From Candidatus Luteimonas excrementigallinarum (GTDB taxonomy: Bacteria > Pseudomonadota > Gammaproteobacteria > Xanthomonadales > Xanthomonadaceae), in NCBI GenBank assembly GCA_019115725.1, contig DXCY01000133.1:1-14299 (forward strand): 14,299 nucleotides of DNA. The letters run 5' to 3'. Position numbers and translations under genes: made by a program. The notes beneath the pieces are model-generated. The model did no database searches. It was given only the letters and a program-made list of their open reading frames with translations, and was not told the origin of the DNA. This document shows, in pieces, positions 1 through 6,393 of the stretch; position 1 is the first letter of the stretch, and every line of letters begins with the position of its first letter.

Positions 1-81
1 GCTTTCATCCAGGTGCGGTGGTGGCTCCCCGGCGGGGCCGGCGTCTTCGGCGCCGGCGCTGTCGGGACGGTCATCGGTCAC
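1..81 (-). CDS. N-terminus of a probable phage-holin/YqjE-type membrane protein (partial)
   Basis: A reading frame open to the window edge starts at a GTG (81..79) and gives 27 residues, VTDDRPDSAGAEDAGP... ending HLDES. An AGGGG ribosome binding site lies 8 nt before the GTG; the nearby ATG (89..87) is useless because it hits a stop two codons later. The acidic, Gly/Ala/Pro-rich start leading into 'LDES' resembles the N-terminus of the small holin-superfamily (YqjE-like) inner-membrane proteins that often follow a DUF883 gene. The membrane segments would lie beyond the window, so the family is inferred mainly from position, 42 bp downstream of the DUF883 gene on the same strand. It could be another small protein. 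Confidence 0.45.
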   Translation of the reverse strand, partial: MTDDRPDSAGAEDAGPAGEPPPHLDES

Positions 82-123
82 GGCGGCATCCCCTGGCTCC
101 GGCCTGGTGCAGGGCGCGGCGGA

Positions 124-480
124 TTACCGGCTCCGGGCCAGCTTGGCGATGATCCAGCCCGCGGCGAACGCCACGCCGAATGAGGCCAGCGGACGCTCGC
201 GGATCAGGTCTGCGGCGCTGTCCACCAGGTCGCGGCCCTTGTCCATCACCTGGTCGAGCTGTTCCTTGCCGGCTTCGCTCAGGTCCTCCATGGCGCTCAG
301 GCCGGACAGGGCGCTGTCGGCGAGGTCGCCCTTGACGTTGGCGCGGCCCAGCTTGAGCTCGTCCCCGGCAACGTTGGCGGCGCTGCGGACGGCATCGCCG
401 GCGTCGCGCGCGGCCTGCTTGAGGTGGCTGCCGGCTTCGCCGAGGTTGGCCTTGACCGATTCAGTGGAGGGGTTGCTCAT
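124..480 (-). CDS. DUF883 (ElaB/YqjD/YgaM-like) membrane-anchored protein
   Basis: A 118-residue protein with the layout of the DUF883 family: a long amphipathic, Ala/Asp/Lys-rich helical region (about residues 10-90, likely coiled coil) and one short C-terminal hydrophobic segment (about 98-113, ASFGVAFAAGWIIAKLA) preceded by the family's 'RERPL' turn. E. coli relatives (ElaB, YqjD) are tail-anchored inner-membrane proteins; YqjD and ElaB have been linked to ribosome binding in stationary phase, but that role is not visible here. The start ATG has a good ribosome binding site (AGGAGAG, about 6 nt upstream). It probably forms a short operon with the downstream partial gene. The protease stop codon lies 85 bp upstream on the same strand, so read-through from the protease gene is possible. 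Confidence 0.85.
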   Translation of the reverse strand: MSNPSTESVKANLGEAGSHLKQAARDAGDAVRSAANVAGDELKLGRANVKGDLADSALSGLSAMEDLSEAGKEQLDQVMDKGRDLVDSAADLIRERPLASFGVAFAAGWIIAKLARSR

Positions 481-565
481 CGGGGTCTCTCCTGTTGGAT
501 AGTGGGGGTGGTGCAGGGTGGCTGAGTCTGCATCATAGGTTGTGCACGTCGCGCGAGCAGGGCGG

Positions 566-2050
566 CTATTCCAGGCGTACCTGGCCGCGGGAGCGACCGC
601 GCTGGACGATCAGTACCAGGTCTTCCGGCGATTCGGACAGGGCGGCGCGGAAACCGGCCAGGTCGCGGAACGGTCCGCCCGACGAGGCCAGGATCAGATC
701 GCCGGCGCGCAGGCCGTTGCGCTCGGCGCGGCTGCCCGATTCAACGCTCTCGATCCGCACGCCGCCCACGCGGTCGCCGGCGCTGCGCCGCAGCGCCTCG
801 GGCAGGTCGGCCAGGGTGGCACCGGCCAGGCGCGGGTCGTAGCTGGCGCCGTCGCGCGGTACTTCCATCAGCCGCGTGCTGAGGTTGAGGGTGCGCCCGT
901 CGCGGATCACTTCCAGCGTGACCTCGGTATCCAGCGGCTGCAGGCCCTGGAAGTTGCGCAGCGATTCGCTGTTGTCGATGCGCTGGCCATTGGCGGAAAT
1001 GATCACGTCGCCGGTGCGCAGGCCGCTGGCCGCACTGGCCGAGCCGGCATGCACGCGGGTCACCACCGCGCCGCGCGACGTGTCCAGGTCCAGGCCGCGG
1101 GCCAGCTCCGCGTCCACCGTCTGGGTGTCGATGCCCAGGGTGCCGCGCCGCACCTCGCCGGTGGCATAGAGCTGGCGCATCACGCTGCCAGCCAGGTTGG
1201 ACGGGATCGCAAAACCCAGGCCGATATTGCCGGCCATGCTGCCCTGCACGTTGAAACTGGCGGTATTGATGCCCACCAGCTCGCCGCGCAGGTTGACCAG
1301 CGCACCGCCGGAGTTGCCCGGGTTGATCGAGGCATCGGTCTGGATGAAGTTCTGGTAACCCACGCCGGGCACGTTGCTGCGGCCCACCGCCGAGACGATG
1401 CCCGAGGTCACCGTCTGGCTGAAGCCGAACGGGTTGCCCACTGCGACCACGAAATCGCCCACCTGCAGCGTGCTGCTGTCGGCCAGCGGCACCGCGGTCA
1501 GGTCTTCGGCGGGAATGCGCATCAGGGCGATATCGGTTTCCGGGTCCGAGCCGATGAACTCGGCTTCCATCGTGCGCCCGTCGCTCAGGGTGACCGAGAC
1601 CGAGACCGCCTCGGCGCCGCGGGCCACTTCGATCACGTGGTGATTGGTCAGTACCAGGCCGCGCTCGGCGTCCACGATCACGCCCGAGCCCAGCGATTCG
1701 TTGATCCGCTCCTGGGCCAGCTCCGGGAACATGCGGCGGAAGAATGGATCGTTGCCGAATGGGGTCTGGGTGCGCACCCGCTGCCGGGTATGCACGCTCA
1801 GCACCGCCGGGGTGACCCGCCCGAGCATGGGTGCCAGCGACGGCAGGGGTTGGCCTTCCACGGCCACCGGCAGCCCCACCGTCATCGGGCGGGCACCGGC
1901 GGCGGGATCCGGATCGGTCTGGCCGCTGACGCCGGTGGTCGACGGCTGCTGGGCCAGGGCCGGCGGCAGGCCGTTATGCATCAGGCCGGCCACCAGGCCG
2001 CCAAATGCGGCGGCGGCAACGAGGGCGAGGAGGGTGGGAAGCGGACGCAT
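566..2050 (-). CDS. Periplasmic Do-family serine endoprotease (DegQ/MucD-like)
   Basis: A 494-residue HtrA-type protease/chaperone for misfolded envelope proteins. Residues 1-33 are a signal peptide (basic MR, hydrophobic core, PPALA cleavage region). The trypsin-like domain spans about 70-275 with the full triad: H138 in TNHHVI, D173 in ETDIAL, S247 in GNSGGA. Two PDZ domains follow at about 290-385 and 405-490; the first begins after RRGTLGI and both carry SGLRTGD or NGLRAGD loops. Length and two PDZ domains fit DegP/DegQ/MucD rather than one-PDZ DegS. Pseudomonads keep mucD in the algU operon, but no algU/mucA genes are next to it here. The start at MRPLP is chosen because it precedes the signal peptide; the ribosome binding site is weak. 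The degP/degQ/mucD distinction cannot be made from this window. Confidence 0.93.
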   Translation of the reverse strand: MRPLPTLLALVAAAAFGGLVAGLMHNGLPPALAQQPSTTGVSGQTDPDPAAGARPMTVGLPVAVEGQPLPSLAPMLGRVTPAVLSVHTRQRVRTQTPFGNDPFFRRMFPELAQERINESLGSGVIVDAERGLVLTNHHVIEVARGAEAVSVSVTLSDGRTMEAEFIGSDPETDIALMRIPAEDLTAVPLADSSTLQVGDFVVAVGNPFGFSQTVTSGIVSAVGRSNVPGVGYQNFIQTDASINPGNSGGALVNLRGELVGINTASFNVQGSMAGNIGLGFAIPSNLAGSVMRQLYATGEVRRGTLGIDTQTVDAELARGLDLDTSRGAVVTRVHAGSASAASGLRTGDVIISANGQRIDNSESLRNFQGLQPLDTEVTLEVIRDGRTLNLSTRLMEVPRDGASYDPRLAGATLADLPEALRRSAGDRVGGVRIESVESGSRAERNGLRAGDLILASSGGPFRDLAGFRAALSESPEDLVLIVQRGRSRGQVRLE

Positions 2051-2059
2051 GGTGATCTT

Positions 2060-2087
2060 TTTATCTCGCAGTGATGGTGGCCGTCAC
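2060..2087 (-). promoter_or_regulatory. Candidate sigma70-like promoter for the DegQ-like protease
   Basis: Reading the minus strand, GTGACG (2087..2082) and GATAAA (2065..2060) are separated by 16 bp and end 9 nt before the protease ATG. Each hexamer matches the consensus at four positions, so this is weak. If real, the 5' leader would be only a few nucleotides. I saw no clear sigma-E type promoter in the next 200 bp. Confidence 0.25.
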
Positions 2088-2248
2088 GTGAATCGGGGCG
2101 TGTCCGGCAGGCTTCAAGCGTAGTCGCGCAGGTCGGCCGGGGCCACCGCGGGCGGCTTCGATGGAAGGGTCCGGCACGCACTTTTCCCGTAGGCACAGCC
2201 GCCCGCAGGCGCAACCGCGGCGAGGGTTCGCGGTGTCTGCCGCCAGGT

Positions 2249-2277
2249 TTGACTTTCGAATCGGCCGCACGTAATTT
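2249..2277 (+). promoter_or_regulatory. Candidate promoter P1 of nrdJa
   Basis: TTGACT (2249-2254) and TAATTT (2272-2277) are spaced exactly 17 bp apart. The -35 matches consensus at five of six positions; the -10 keeps T1, A2 and T6. Transcription would start near 2284, just before the NrdR-like boxes, leaving a leader of about 257 nt. Confidence 0.45.
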
Positions 2278-2290
2278 TGAGGGCCGCCGG

Positions 2291-2339
2291 ACACTACATC
2301 TTGGGGTCATCCAAGTGGATATGACACAAGCAATGGGGG
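2291..2339 (+). promoter_or_regulatory. Tandem NrdR-like boxes upstream of nrdJa
   Basis: Box 1 (2291-2306, ACACTACATCTTGGGG) fits the NrdR consensus acaCwAtATaTwGtgt closely: the C, W, A, AT, T, W and G positions are all kept. A weaker second box (2324-2339, ACACAAGCAATGGGGG) begins 33 bp later, a 17-bp gap; NrdR sites usually occur as pairs about 31-32 bp apart, on one DNA face. NrdR is the ATP/dATP-sensing repressor of ribonucleotide reductase genes. The pair lies just after candidate promoter P1 and overlaps P2, where a bound repressor would block both. Confidence 0.6.
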
Positions 2340-2349
2340 TTCGTATGAA
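2321..2349 (+). promoter_or_regulatory. Candidate promoter P2 of nrdJa, overlapping NrdR box 2
   Basis: ATGACA (2321-2326) and TATGAA (2344-2349) are 17 bp apart. The -35 matches consensus at five of six positions. NrdR box 2 (2324-2339) covers the -35 and the spacer, a classical repressor position. Transcription would start near 2356. It competes with P1; the sequence alone does not say which one is used. Confidence 0.4.
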
Positions 2350-2540
2350 CAGGGCCCATGCCAGCGCGGGGCGGCGCCGGAACATGTCAGTTGTGACGGG
2401 CGGCACAGAAAACTTTCCATGACCGTTGCGCAGTGCGCTGCGCGGCGGGCATTGCCGTCGGTGCACTCAGCCCGGCGGCGGACCACAGGACAATGCGTGC
2501 CCGGACTGCAGCGGGCCGGAAAACAGGAGACAAACGCAGC
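2350..2540 (+). other. Long untranslated leader of nrdJa
   Basis: About 190 nt between the promoter region and the nrdJa ATG holds no credible gene. It contains a small hairpin (2428-2443: GCGCAG, loop TGCG, CTGCGC) and, just before the gene, the ribosome binding site AGGAG (2525-2529), 11 nt from the ATG. No adenosylcobalamin riboswitch (B12 box) could be recognised. Confidence 0.4.
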
Positions 2541-4691
2541 ATGAGCACGGTTCGCCTGGAGGCGGTTCCCAAGAGCAAGGCGCTGGACATCCCGATGCAG
2601 CCTGCATCGCTGGACATCTGGGACAAGAAGTACCGCCTGATGACCAAGCAGGGCGACGCCCTGGACGCCGACATCGACGGTACCTGGCAGCGCGTGGCCC
2701 GCGCCCTCGCTGATGCCGAGGCCGATGCCGAGAAGCGCAGCTACTGGTATGACCGGTTCCTGTGGGCGCTGCGCCGCGGGGCGATTCCCGCCGGCCGCAT
2801 CACCTCCAATGCCGGTGCCCAGGAACACAAGCCCGCCACCAGCACCATCAACTGCACGGTCTCCGGCACCATCGGCGATTCGATGGACGACATCCTGGAA
2901 AAGGTCCACGAAGCGGGCCTGACCCTGAAGGCCGGCTGCGGCATCGGCTACGAGTTTTCCACCCTGCGCCCACGCGGCGCGTTCGTGGCCGGCGCCGGCG
3001 CCTATACCTCCGGGCCGATGTCGTTCATGGATATCTACGACAAGATGTGCTTCACCGTGTCCTCGGCCGGCGGCCGACGCGGCGCGCAGATGGGCACCTT
3101 CGATGTCAGCCATCCGGACGTGCGCGATTTCATCCGCGCCAAGCGCGAGGACGGGCGCCTGCGCCAGTTCAACCTGTCGCTGCTGATCACCGACGGCTTC
3201 ATGGAGGCGGTGGACTCCGATGCCGACTGGCCGCTGGTGTTCCCGGTCAGCAGGAAGGAAGTCGACGACCTGGACATGGAGAATCCGGAGCAGGTGGTGT
3301 GGCGCGACTGGCCGCAGCACGAGGGCTACATCGTCCGTGATGACGGCCTGGTGGCCTGCAAGGTGTACGGCAAGGTCAAGGCCCGGCACCTGTGGGACAT
3401 GATCATGTCCTCCACCTACGACTATGCCGAGCCGGGCTTCATCCTCATCGACCGCGTCAACGAGATGAACAACAACTGGTGGTGCGAGGACATCCGCGCC
3501 ACCAACCCCTGCGGCGAGCAGCCGCTGCCGGCGTATGGCGCCTGCCTGCTGGGCTCGATCAACCTGACCAAGTTCGTGCGCAATCCGTTCACCGACCGCG
3601 CCGAGTTCGACTGGGACGAGTACCGCGAAGTGGTGCACGTGTTCACCCGTATGCTCGACAACGTGGTGGAGATCAACGGCCTGCCGCTGGAACAGCAGCG
3701 CGCCGAGATCATGCGCAAGCGCCGCCACGGCATGGGCTTCCTCGGCCTGGGCAGCACGGTGACCATGCTGCAGATGAAGTACGGCTCCAAGGAAAGCTGC
3801 GAGTTCACCGAGCGCGTGGCCCGCGACATGGCCATCGCCGGCTGGGAGAGCGGTCTGGCGCTGGCGAAGGAAAAGGGCCCGGCACCGATCATGGAAGAGC
3901 GCTTCAAGGTGACCGCCGGAATGCTGCGCAAGCGCCCGGAGATGAAGAAGGACGGCTGGAAGGTCGGCCAGGAGATCACCGGTAAGGTGCTGCACGCCCG
4001 TTATTCGCGCTACATGCAGAAGGTGGCCACCGAGGCGCCGGAGCTGGTGGACGCGCTGGCCGAAACCGGCGCGCGCTTCACCCACCACAGTTCGATCGCG
4101 CCCACCGGCACGATCAGCCTGTCGCTGGCCAACAACGCCTCCAACGGCATCGAGCCCTCGTTCGCGCACCACTACAGCCGCAACGTGATCCGCGAGGGCA
4201 AGAAGTCGAAGGAAAAGGTGGACGTGTTCTCCTTCGAGCTGCTGGCCTACCGTGAGCTGATCAACCCGAAGGCGATGCCGTTCTCCGATGAGCCGGAGGC
4301 GAAGCTGCCGGAGTACTTCATCTCCGCCGACGACATCACCCCCAAGGAGCATGTGGACGTGCAGGCCGCGGCGCAGAAGTGGGTGGACTCGTCGATCTCC
4401 AAAACCGCCAACGTGCCCACGGATTATCCGTACGAGGACTTCAAGGACATCTACACCTACGCCCACCGCCAGGGCCTGAAGGGCTGCACCACGTTCCGCT
4501 TCAACCCGGCCGCCTTCCAGGGCGTGCTGGTAAAGGAGAAGGATCTGGAGAACACCACCTACCGCTTCGAACTCGAGGACGGCGAGGTGCTGGAAGCCAA
4601 GGGCAACCAGGAGATCGAATATGACGGCGAGATCCACACCGCCGCCAACCTGTTCGACGCTCTGAAGGAAGGCTATTACGGCAAGTTCTGA
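2541..4691 (+). CDS. nrdJ: Adenosylcobalamin-dependent (class II) ribonucleotide reductase, catalytic subunit NrdJa
   Basis: A 716-residue catalytic subunit that reduces ribonucleotides (most likely diphosphates) to deoxyribonucleotides, using coenzyme B12 to make the thiyl radical, so it works with or without oxygen. The ten-stranded barrel carries the expected residues: N322, C324 and E326 in NPCGEQ (radical cysteine and its acid/base partners), and the redox pair C105 (INCTVSG) and C335 (GACLLGSIN). The 11-residue step from C324 to C335 equals that in Thermotoga maritima NrdJ. Other landmarks are KAGCGIGYEFS (130-140), SSIAPTGTISL (517-527) and KTANVPTDYPYED (621-633). The chain ends at EGYYGKF without the C-terminal cysteine tail of one-piece enzymes; that tail is encoded separately as nrdJb at 5569. 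The start at MSTVRLE is chosen because AGGAG precedes it; the frame is open further upstream but lacks signals. A probable NrdR target. Confidence 0.95.
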   Translation: MSTVRLEAVPKSKALDIPMQPASLDIWDKKYRLMTKQGDALDADIDGTWQRVARALADAEADAEKRSYWYDRFLWALRRGAIPAGRITSNAGAQEHKPATSTINCTVSGTIGDSMDDILEKVHEAGLTLKAGCGIGYEFSTLRPRGAFVAGAGAYTSGPMSFMDIYDKMCFTVSSAGGRRGAQMGTFDVSHPDVRDFIRAKREDGRLRQFNLSLLITDGFMEAVDSDADWPLVFPVSRKEVDDLDMENPEQVVWRDWPQHEGYIVRDDGLVACKVYGKVKARHLWDMIMSSTYDYAEPGFILIDRVNEMNNNWWCEDIRATNPCGEQPLPAYGACLLGSINLTKFVRNPFTDRAEFDWDEYREVVHVFTRMLDNVVEINGLPLEQQRAEIMRKRRHGMGFLGLGSTVTMLQMKYGSKESCEFTERVARDMAIAGWESGLALAKEKGPAPIMEERFKVTAGMLRKRPEMKKDGWKVGQEITGKVLHARYSRYMQKVATEAPELVDALAETGARFTHHSSIAPTGTISLSLANNASNGIEPSFAHHYSRNVIREGKKSKEKVDVFSFELLAYRELINPKAMPFSDEPEAKLPEYFISADDITPKEHVDVQAAAQKWVDSSISKTANVPTDYPYEDFKDIYTYAHRQGLKGCTTFRFNPAAFQGVLVKEKDLENTTYRFELEDGEVLEAKGNQEIEYDGEIHTAANLFDALKEGYYGKF

Positions 4692-4694
4692 CCG

Positions 4695-4716
4695 GTCCGG
4701 TCCTCCGGGGCCGGAC
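4695..4716 (+). terminator. Strong hairpin just after nrdJa (attenuator, terminator or mRNA 3' end)
   Basis: A 9-bp stem (GTCCGGTCC with GGGCCGGAC, one G-U pair) closes a UCCG loop, a member of the very stable UNCG tetraloop class. It begins 3 nt after the nrdJa stop codon. No T tract follows, so it is not a classical intrinsic terminator; it could protect the nrdJa mRNA 3' end or reduce read-through into the next gene. Confidence 0.5.
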
Positions 4717-4789
4717 TCCGCACCGGTGTCGATGCCGCCCGGCACCGGTGATGTACACAGCGGCCCCCCTTCGCGCTAGATTCCGCCTC

Positions 4790-4806
4790 ACGGGCGTGGT
4801 GCCCGT
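4790..4806 (+). other. Small hairpin in the leader of the histone-like gene
   Basis: ACGGGC (4790-4795), loop GTGGT, GCCCGT (4801-4806) form a 6-bp stem ending 22 nt before the histone-like start codon and 9 nt before its GAGGA ribosome binding site. A TAGATT at 4778-4783 could be a -10 element but has no convincing -35. A palindromic CACCGGTG occurs twice further upstream (4721-4728 and 4742-4749). Confidence 0.3.
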
Positions 4807-4828
4807 AACCCATTCGAGGACAGATCCG

Positions 4829-5488
4829 ATGAGCAACGGCAACGGAGTGACGGCGAAGATTTCAGGAGCCGCCGGGACGGTGGTGGAGAAGGCCCAGGAA
4901 GCAGGTGGCGCCGTTGCCAGGCGCGCCGGCTCCACGGTCGGAAAGGTTCGCAAGCGCGCGCAGAAGGCGGGCAGCACCGTCGGCGAGCGCGCCCGCAAGG
5001 TGGCCAAGGCCGCGGGCAAGCGCGTTGCGGCGACGAAGGAAAAGCTCAGCGCCGCCAAGGACAGCGCCCGCGCCGAAGCCGCCGTGCTCAAGCGCAAGGG
5101 TGCCGGCAAGGCGGTTGCGAAGAAGGCGGTTGCGAAGAAGGCGGCTGGAAAGAAGGTCGCTGGAAAAAAGGCGGCCGTGAAGACGGCTGCGAAGAAGGCC
5201 ACAACGAAGAAAGCCGCAACTAAGAAAGTCGCAACGAAAAAGGCGGTGGTGAAGAAGGCCACAGCCAGCAAGGTCGCCGCGAAGAAGGTGGCAGCCAAAA
5301 AGGCCGTTGCGAAGAAGTCGGTGGCAAAGAAAGCATCGGCCAAAAAGGCGGCCGTGAAGGCGCCTGCAAAGAAGGTCGCAAAGAAGGTCGCAAAGAAGGC
5401 CGCAGCCAGAAAGACCGCAGTGAAGAAAATCCCGGCGAAGAAGGCCGTCGCCAGGAAGGGCACCGCCCGCAAGGCCGCCTCCAGCTAG
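4829..5488 (+). CDS. Histone H1-like, lysine/alanine-rich DNA-binding protein
   Basis: A 219-residue, extremely basic protein. Residues 1-90 are Ala/Gly/Lys/Arg-rich with a mild helical pattern (GAAGTVVEKAQEAGGAVARR); residues 90-219 are a low-complexity chain of K-K-A-[AVT] motifs such as AVAKKAVAKKAAGKK, the composition of eukaryotic histone H1 tails and of bacterial proteins such as AlgP and chlamydial HctB. It has no globular fold, signal peptide or membrane segment and should act in the cytoplasm, binding and compacting DNA through charge. The start at MSNGNG is preferred to an in-frame ATG 27 codons upstream: GAGGA lies 8 nt before it, and the extension reads like non-coding sequence. 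The gene sits between the two halves of the NrdJ reductase on the same strand, 137 bp after nrdJa and 80 bp before nrdJb. The promoter is unclear. Confidence 0.88.
   Translation: MSNGNGVTAKISGAAGTVVEKAQEAGGAVARRAGSTVGKVRKRAQKAGSTVGERARKVAKAAGKRVAATKEKLSAAKDSARAEAAVLKRKGAGKAVAKKAVAKKAAGKKVAGKKAAVKTAAKKATTKKAATKKVATKKAVVKKATASKVAAKKVAAKKAVAKKSVAKKASAKKAAVKAPAKKVAKKVAKKAAARKTAVKKIPAKKAVARKGTARKAASS
5111..5398 (+). repeat. Degenerate tandem repeats coding the AKK-type tail
   Basis: The lysine-rich tail is built from short DNA repeats. Clear exact tandems are a 15-bp unit GCGGTTGCGAAGAAG at 5111-5125 and 5126-5140, and a 12-bp unit GTCGCAAAGAAG at 5375-5386 and 5387-5398; diverged units lie between. 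Such tracts change length by slipped-strand mispairing, so tail length probably varies between strains. Confidence 0.75.
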
Positions 5489-5499
5489 GCCGGCCGCCG

Positions 5500-5520
5500 C
5501 CCCCTCCCGCCGGGAGGGGG
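5500..5520 (+). terminator. GC-rich hairpin between the histone-like gene and nrdJb
   Basis: A perfect 9-bp stem (CCCCCTCCC, loop GCC, GGGAGGGGG) starts 11 nt after the histone-like stop codon and ends 48 nt before nrdJb. No T run follows, so termination may be partial. It would lower or uncouple nrdJb transcription, or act as an mRNA processing or stability barrier. Confidence 0.5.
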
Positions 5521-5568
5521 TGGACCCATCCGCAGACAACGAACAACGCATTACCGAGAGACCCGCAC

Positions 5569-6366
5569 ATGACCCTCAGGATCGAGAAGAAGATCACCGG
5601 ATACTCCGTCGTCACGCCGGAGGACAGGAAGGAGCCGGCGCCTGCCCCGGCAGCCGCGGCCAAGGCGCCGCGCGCCGCCGAAGTGATCCAGATGCACGAG
5701 CGCATCGAGCGCCCCGACGTGCTGATCGGCTCCACCTACAAGATCAAGTCGCCGCTGGTGGAGCACGCCATGTACGTGACCATCAACGACATCGTGCTCA
5801 ATGCCGGCACCGAGCATGAGCAGCGCCGTCCGTTCGAGATCTTCATCAACTCCAAGTCGATGGAGCATTTCCAGTGGATCGTGGCGCTGACCCGCATCAT
5901 GTCGGCGGTGTTCCGCAAGGGCGGCGACGTGACCTTCCTGGTGGAGGAGATGAAGGCGGTGTTCGATCCGCGCGGCGGCTACTTCAAGGCCGGCGGCGTG
6001 TACATGCCCTCGCTGATGGCCGAACTGGGCTATATCGTCGAGGAGCACCTGAAGAGCATCGGCCTGCTGCACGATCCGGACATGAGCGACGCCCAGCGCG
6101 CCCTGATCGCCGAGAAGCGCCGCCAGTACGAAGACCGCGCAAAAAAAAACGCTGACGCCATCGCCCGTGCCGAAGACGCCGGTCCGGTAGGCGATCTGCT
6201 TGAAGAACAGGGCCGTGACGGTGCCGGTGAGGACGTGGCGGTGACCGGCGATGGCACCAGCTTCCCGCCCTCGGCCACGATGTGCCACAAGTGCAGCACC
6301 AAGGCCATCGTGATCATGGACGGCTGCGCCACCTGTCTGAACTGCGGCTACAGTAAATGCGGCTAG
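5569..6366 (+). CDS. NrdJb, cysteine-tail subunit of the split class II ribonucleotide reductase
   Basis: A 265-residue protein matching NrdJb, the second subunit of the split enzyme known from Pseudomonas aeruginosa. Residues 1-45 are a short start plus an Ala/Pro linker; 46-165 are the conserved core (IGSTYKIKSPLVEHAMYVTI, RRPFEIFINSKSMEHFQWIV, FDPRGGYFKAGGVYMPSL); 166-230 are charged and variable; the end holds six cysteines, C239-x2-C242, C253-x2-C256-x2-C259 and C264 next to the final glycine. In one-piece class II enzymes an equivalent tail binds zinc and shuttles electrons from thioredoxin to the active-site disulfide, so NrdJb should re-reduce NrdJa. The tail is missing from the nrdJa product at 2541-4691. 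The start is the first in-frame ATG after the preceding hairpin; the ribosome binding site (GAGAGA) is weak. An A9 run (6141-6149) interrupts the otherwise GC-rich gene. The YbjN-type gene follows after 27 bp. Confidence 0.9.
   Translation: MTLRIEKKITGYSVVTPEDRKEPAPAPAAAAKAPRAAEVIQMHERIERPDVLIGSTYKIKSPLVEHAMYVTINDIVLNAGTEHEQRRPFEIFINSKSMEHFQWIVALTRIMSAVFRKGGDVTFLVEEMKAVFDPRGGYFKAGGVYMPSLMAELGYIVEEHLKSIGLLHDPDMSDAQRALIAEKRRQYEDRAKKNADAIARAEDAGPVGDLLEEQGRDGAGEDVAVTGDGTSFPPSATMCHKCSTKAIVIMDGCATCLNCGYSKCG
6141..6155 (+). other. Possible slippage/frameshift site in nrdJb
   Basis: Nine A's (6141-6149) read in frame as GCA AAA AAA AAC, containing the slippery heptamer A AAA AAC in the right phase. 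A -1 ribosomal slip, or transcriptional insertion of one A, gives CGC then TGA (6153-6155), ending the protein near residue 195 before the cysteine tail. A 6-bp inverted repeat (ATCGCC 6160-6165, GGCGAT 6190-6195) begins 9 nt downstream. Activity is inferred, not shown. Confidence 0.35.
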
Positions 6367-6393
6367 GCCGCCTGTGAGCGGAAGGGGAAGGGG

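Noticed and set aside
542..2074. 510-residue plus-strand open frame opposite the protease gene
   Set aside because: Its composition (His, Gln, Ala, Arg) is typical of GC-rich antisense frames, and the minus strand encodes a clear protease.
2345..2422. 25-codon leader ORF (MNRAHASAGRRRN...) in the nrdJa leader
   Set aside because: Its ATG overlaps the candidate P2 -10 box and its sequence shows no regulatory pattern such as repeated codons.
2440..2540. Possible adenosylcobalamin riboswitch ahead of nrdJa (GGTGCACTCAGCCCGGCGGCG region)
   Set aside because: Only a vague likeness to the B12 core; no B12 box is present, and such riboswitches normally repress B12-independent rather than B12-dependent enzymes.
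2307..4745. 812-residue minus-strand open frame opposite nrdJa
   Set aside because: Antisense artefact of a well-recognised gene; no family motifs and no start signals.
4748..4828. 27-residue N-terminal extension of the histone-like protein
   Set aside because: No ribosome binding site; the extension is unlike the rest of the protein and lies in a region with hairpins.
4501..5472. Minus-strand frame coding a Phe/Ala-rich hydrophobic protein opposite the histone-like gene
   Set aside because: The FFA repeats are simply the complement of AAG/AAA-rich lysine codons; the plus strand has the start signals.
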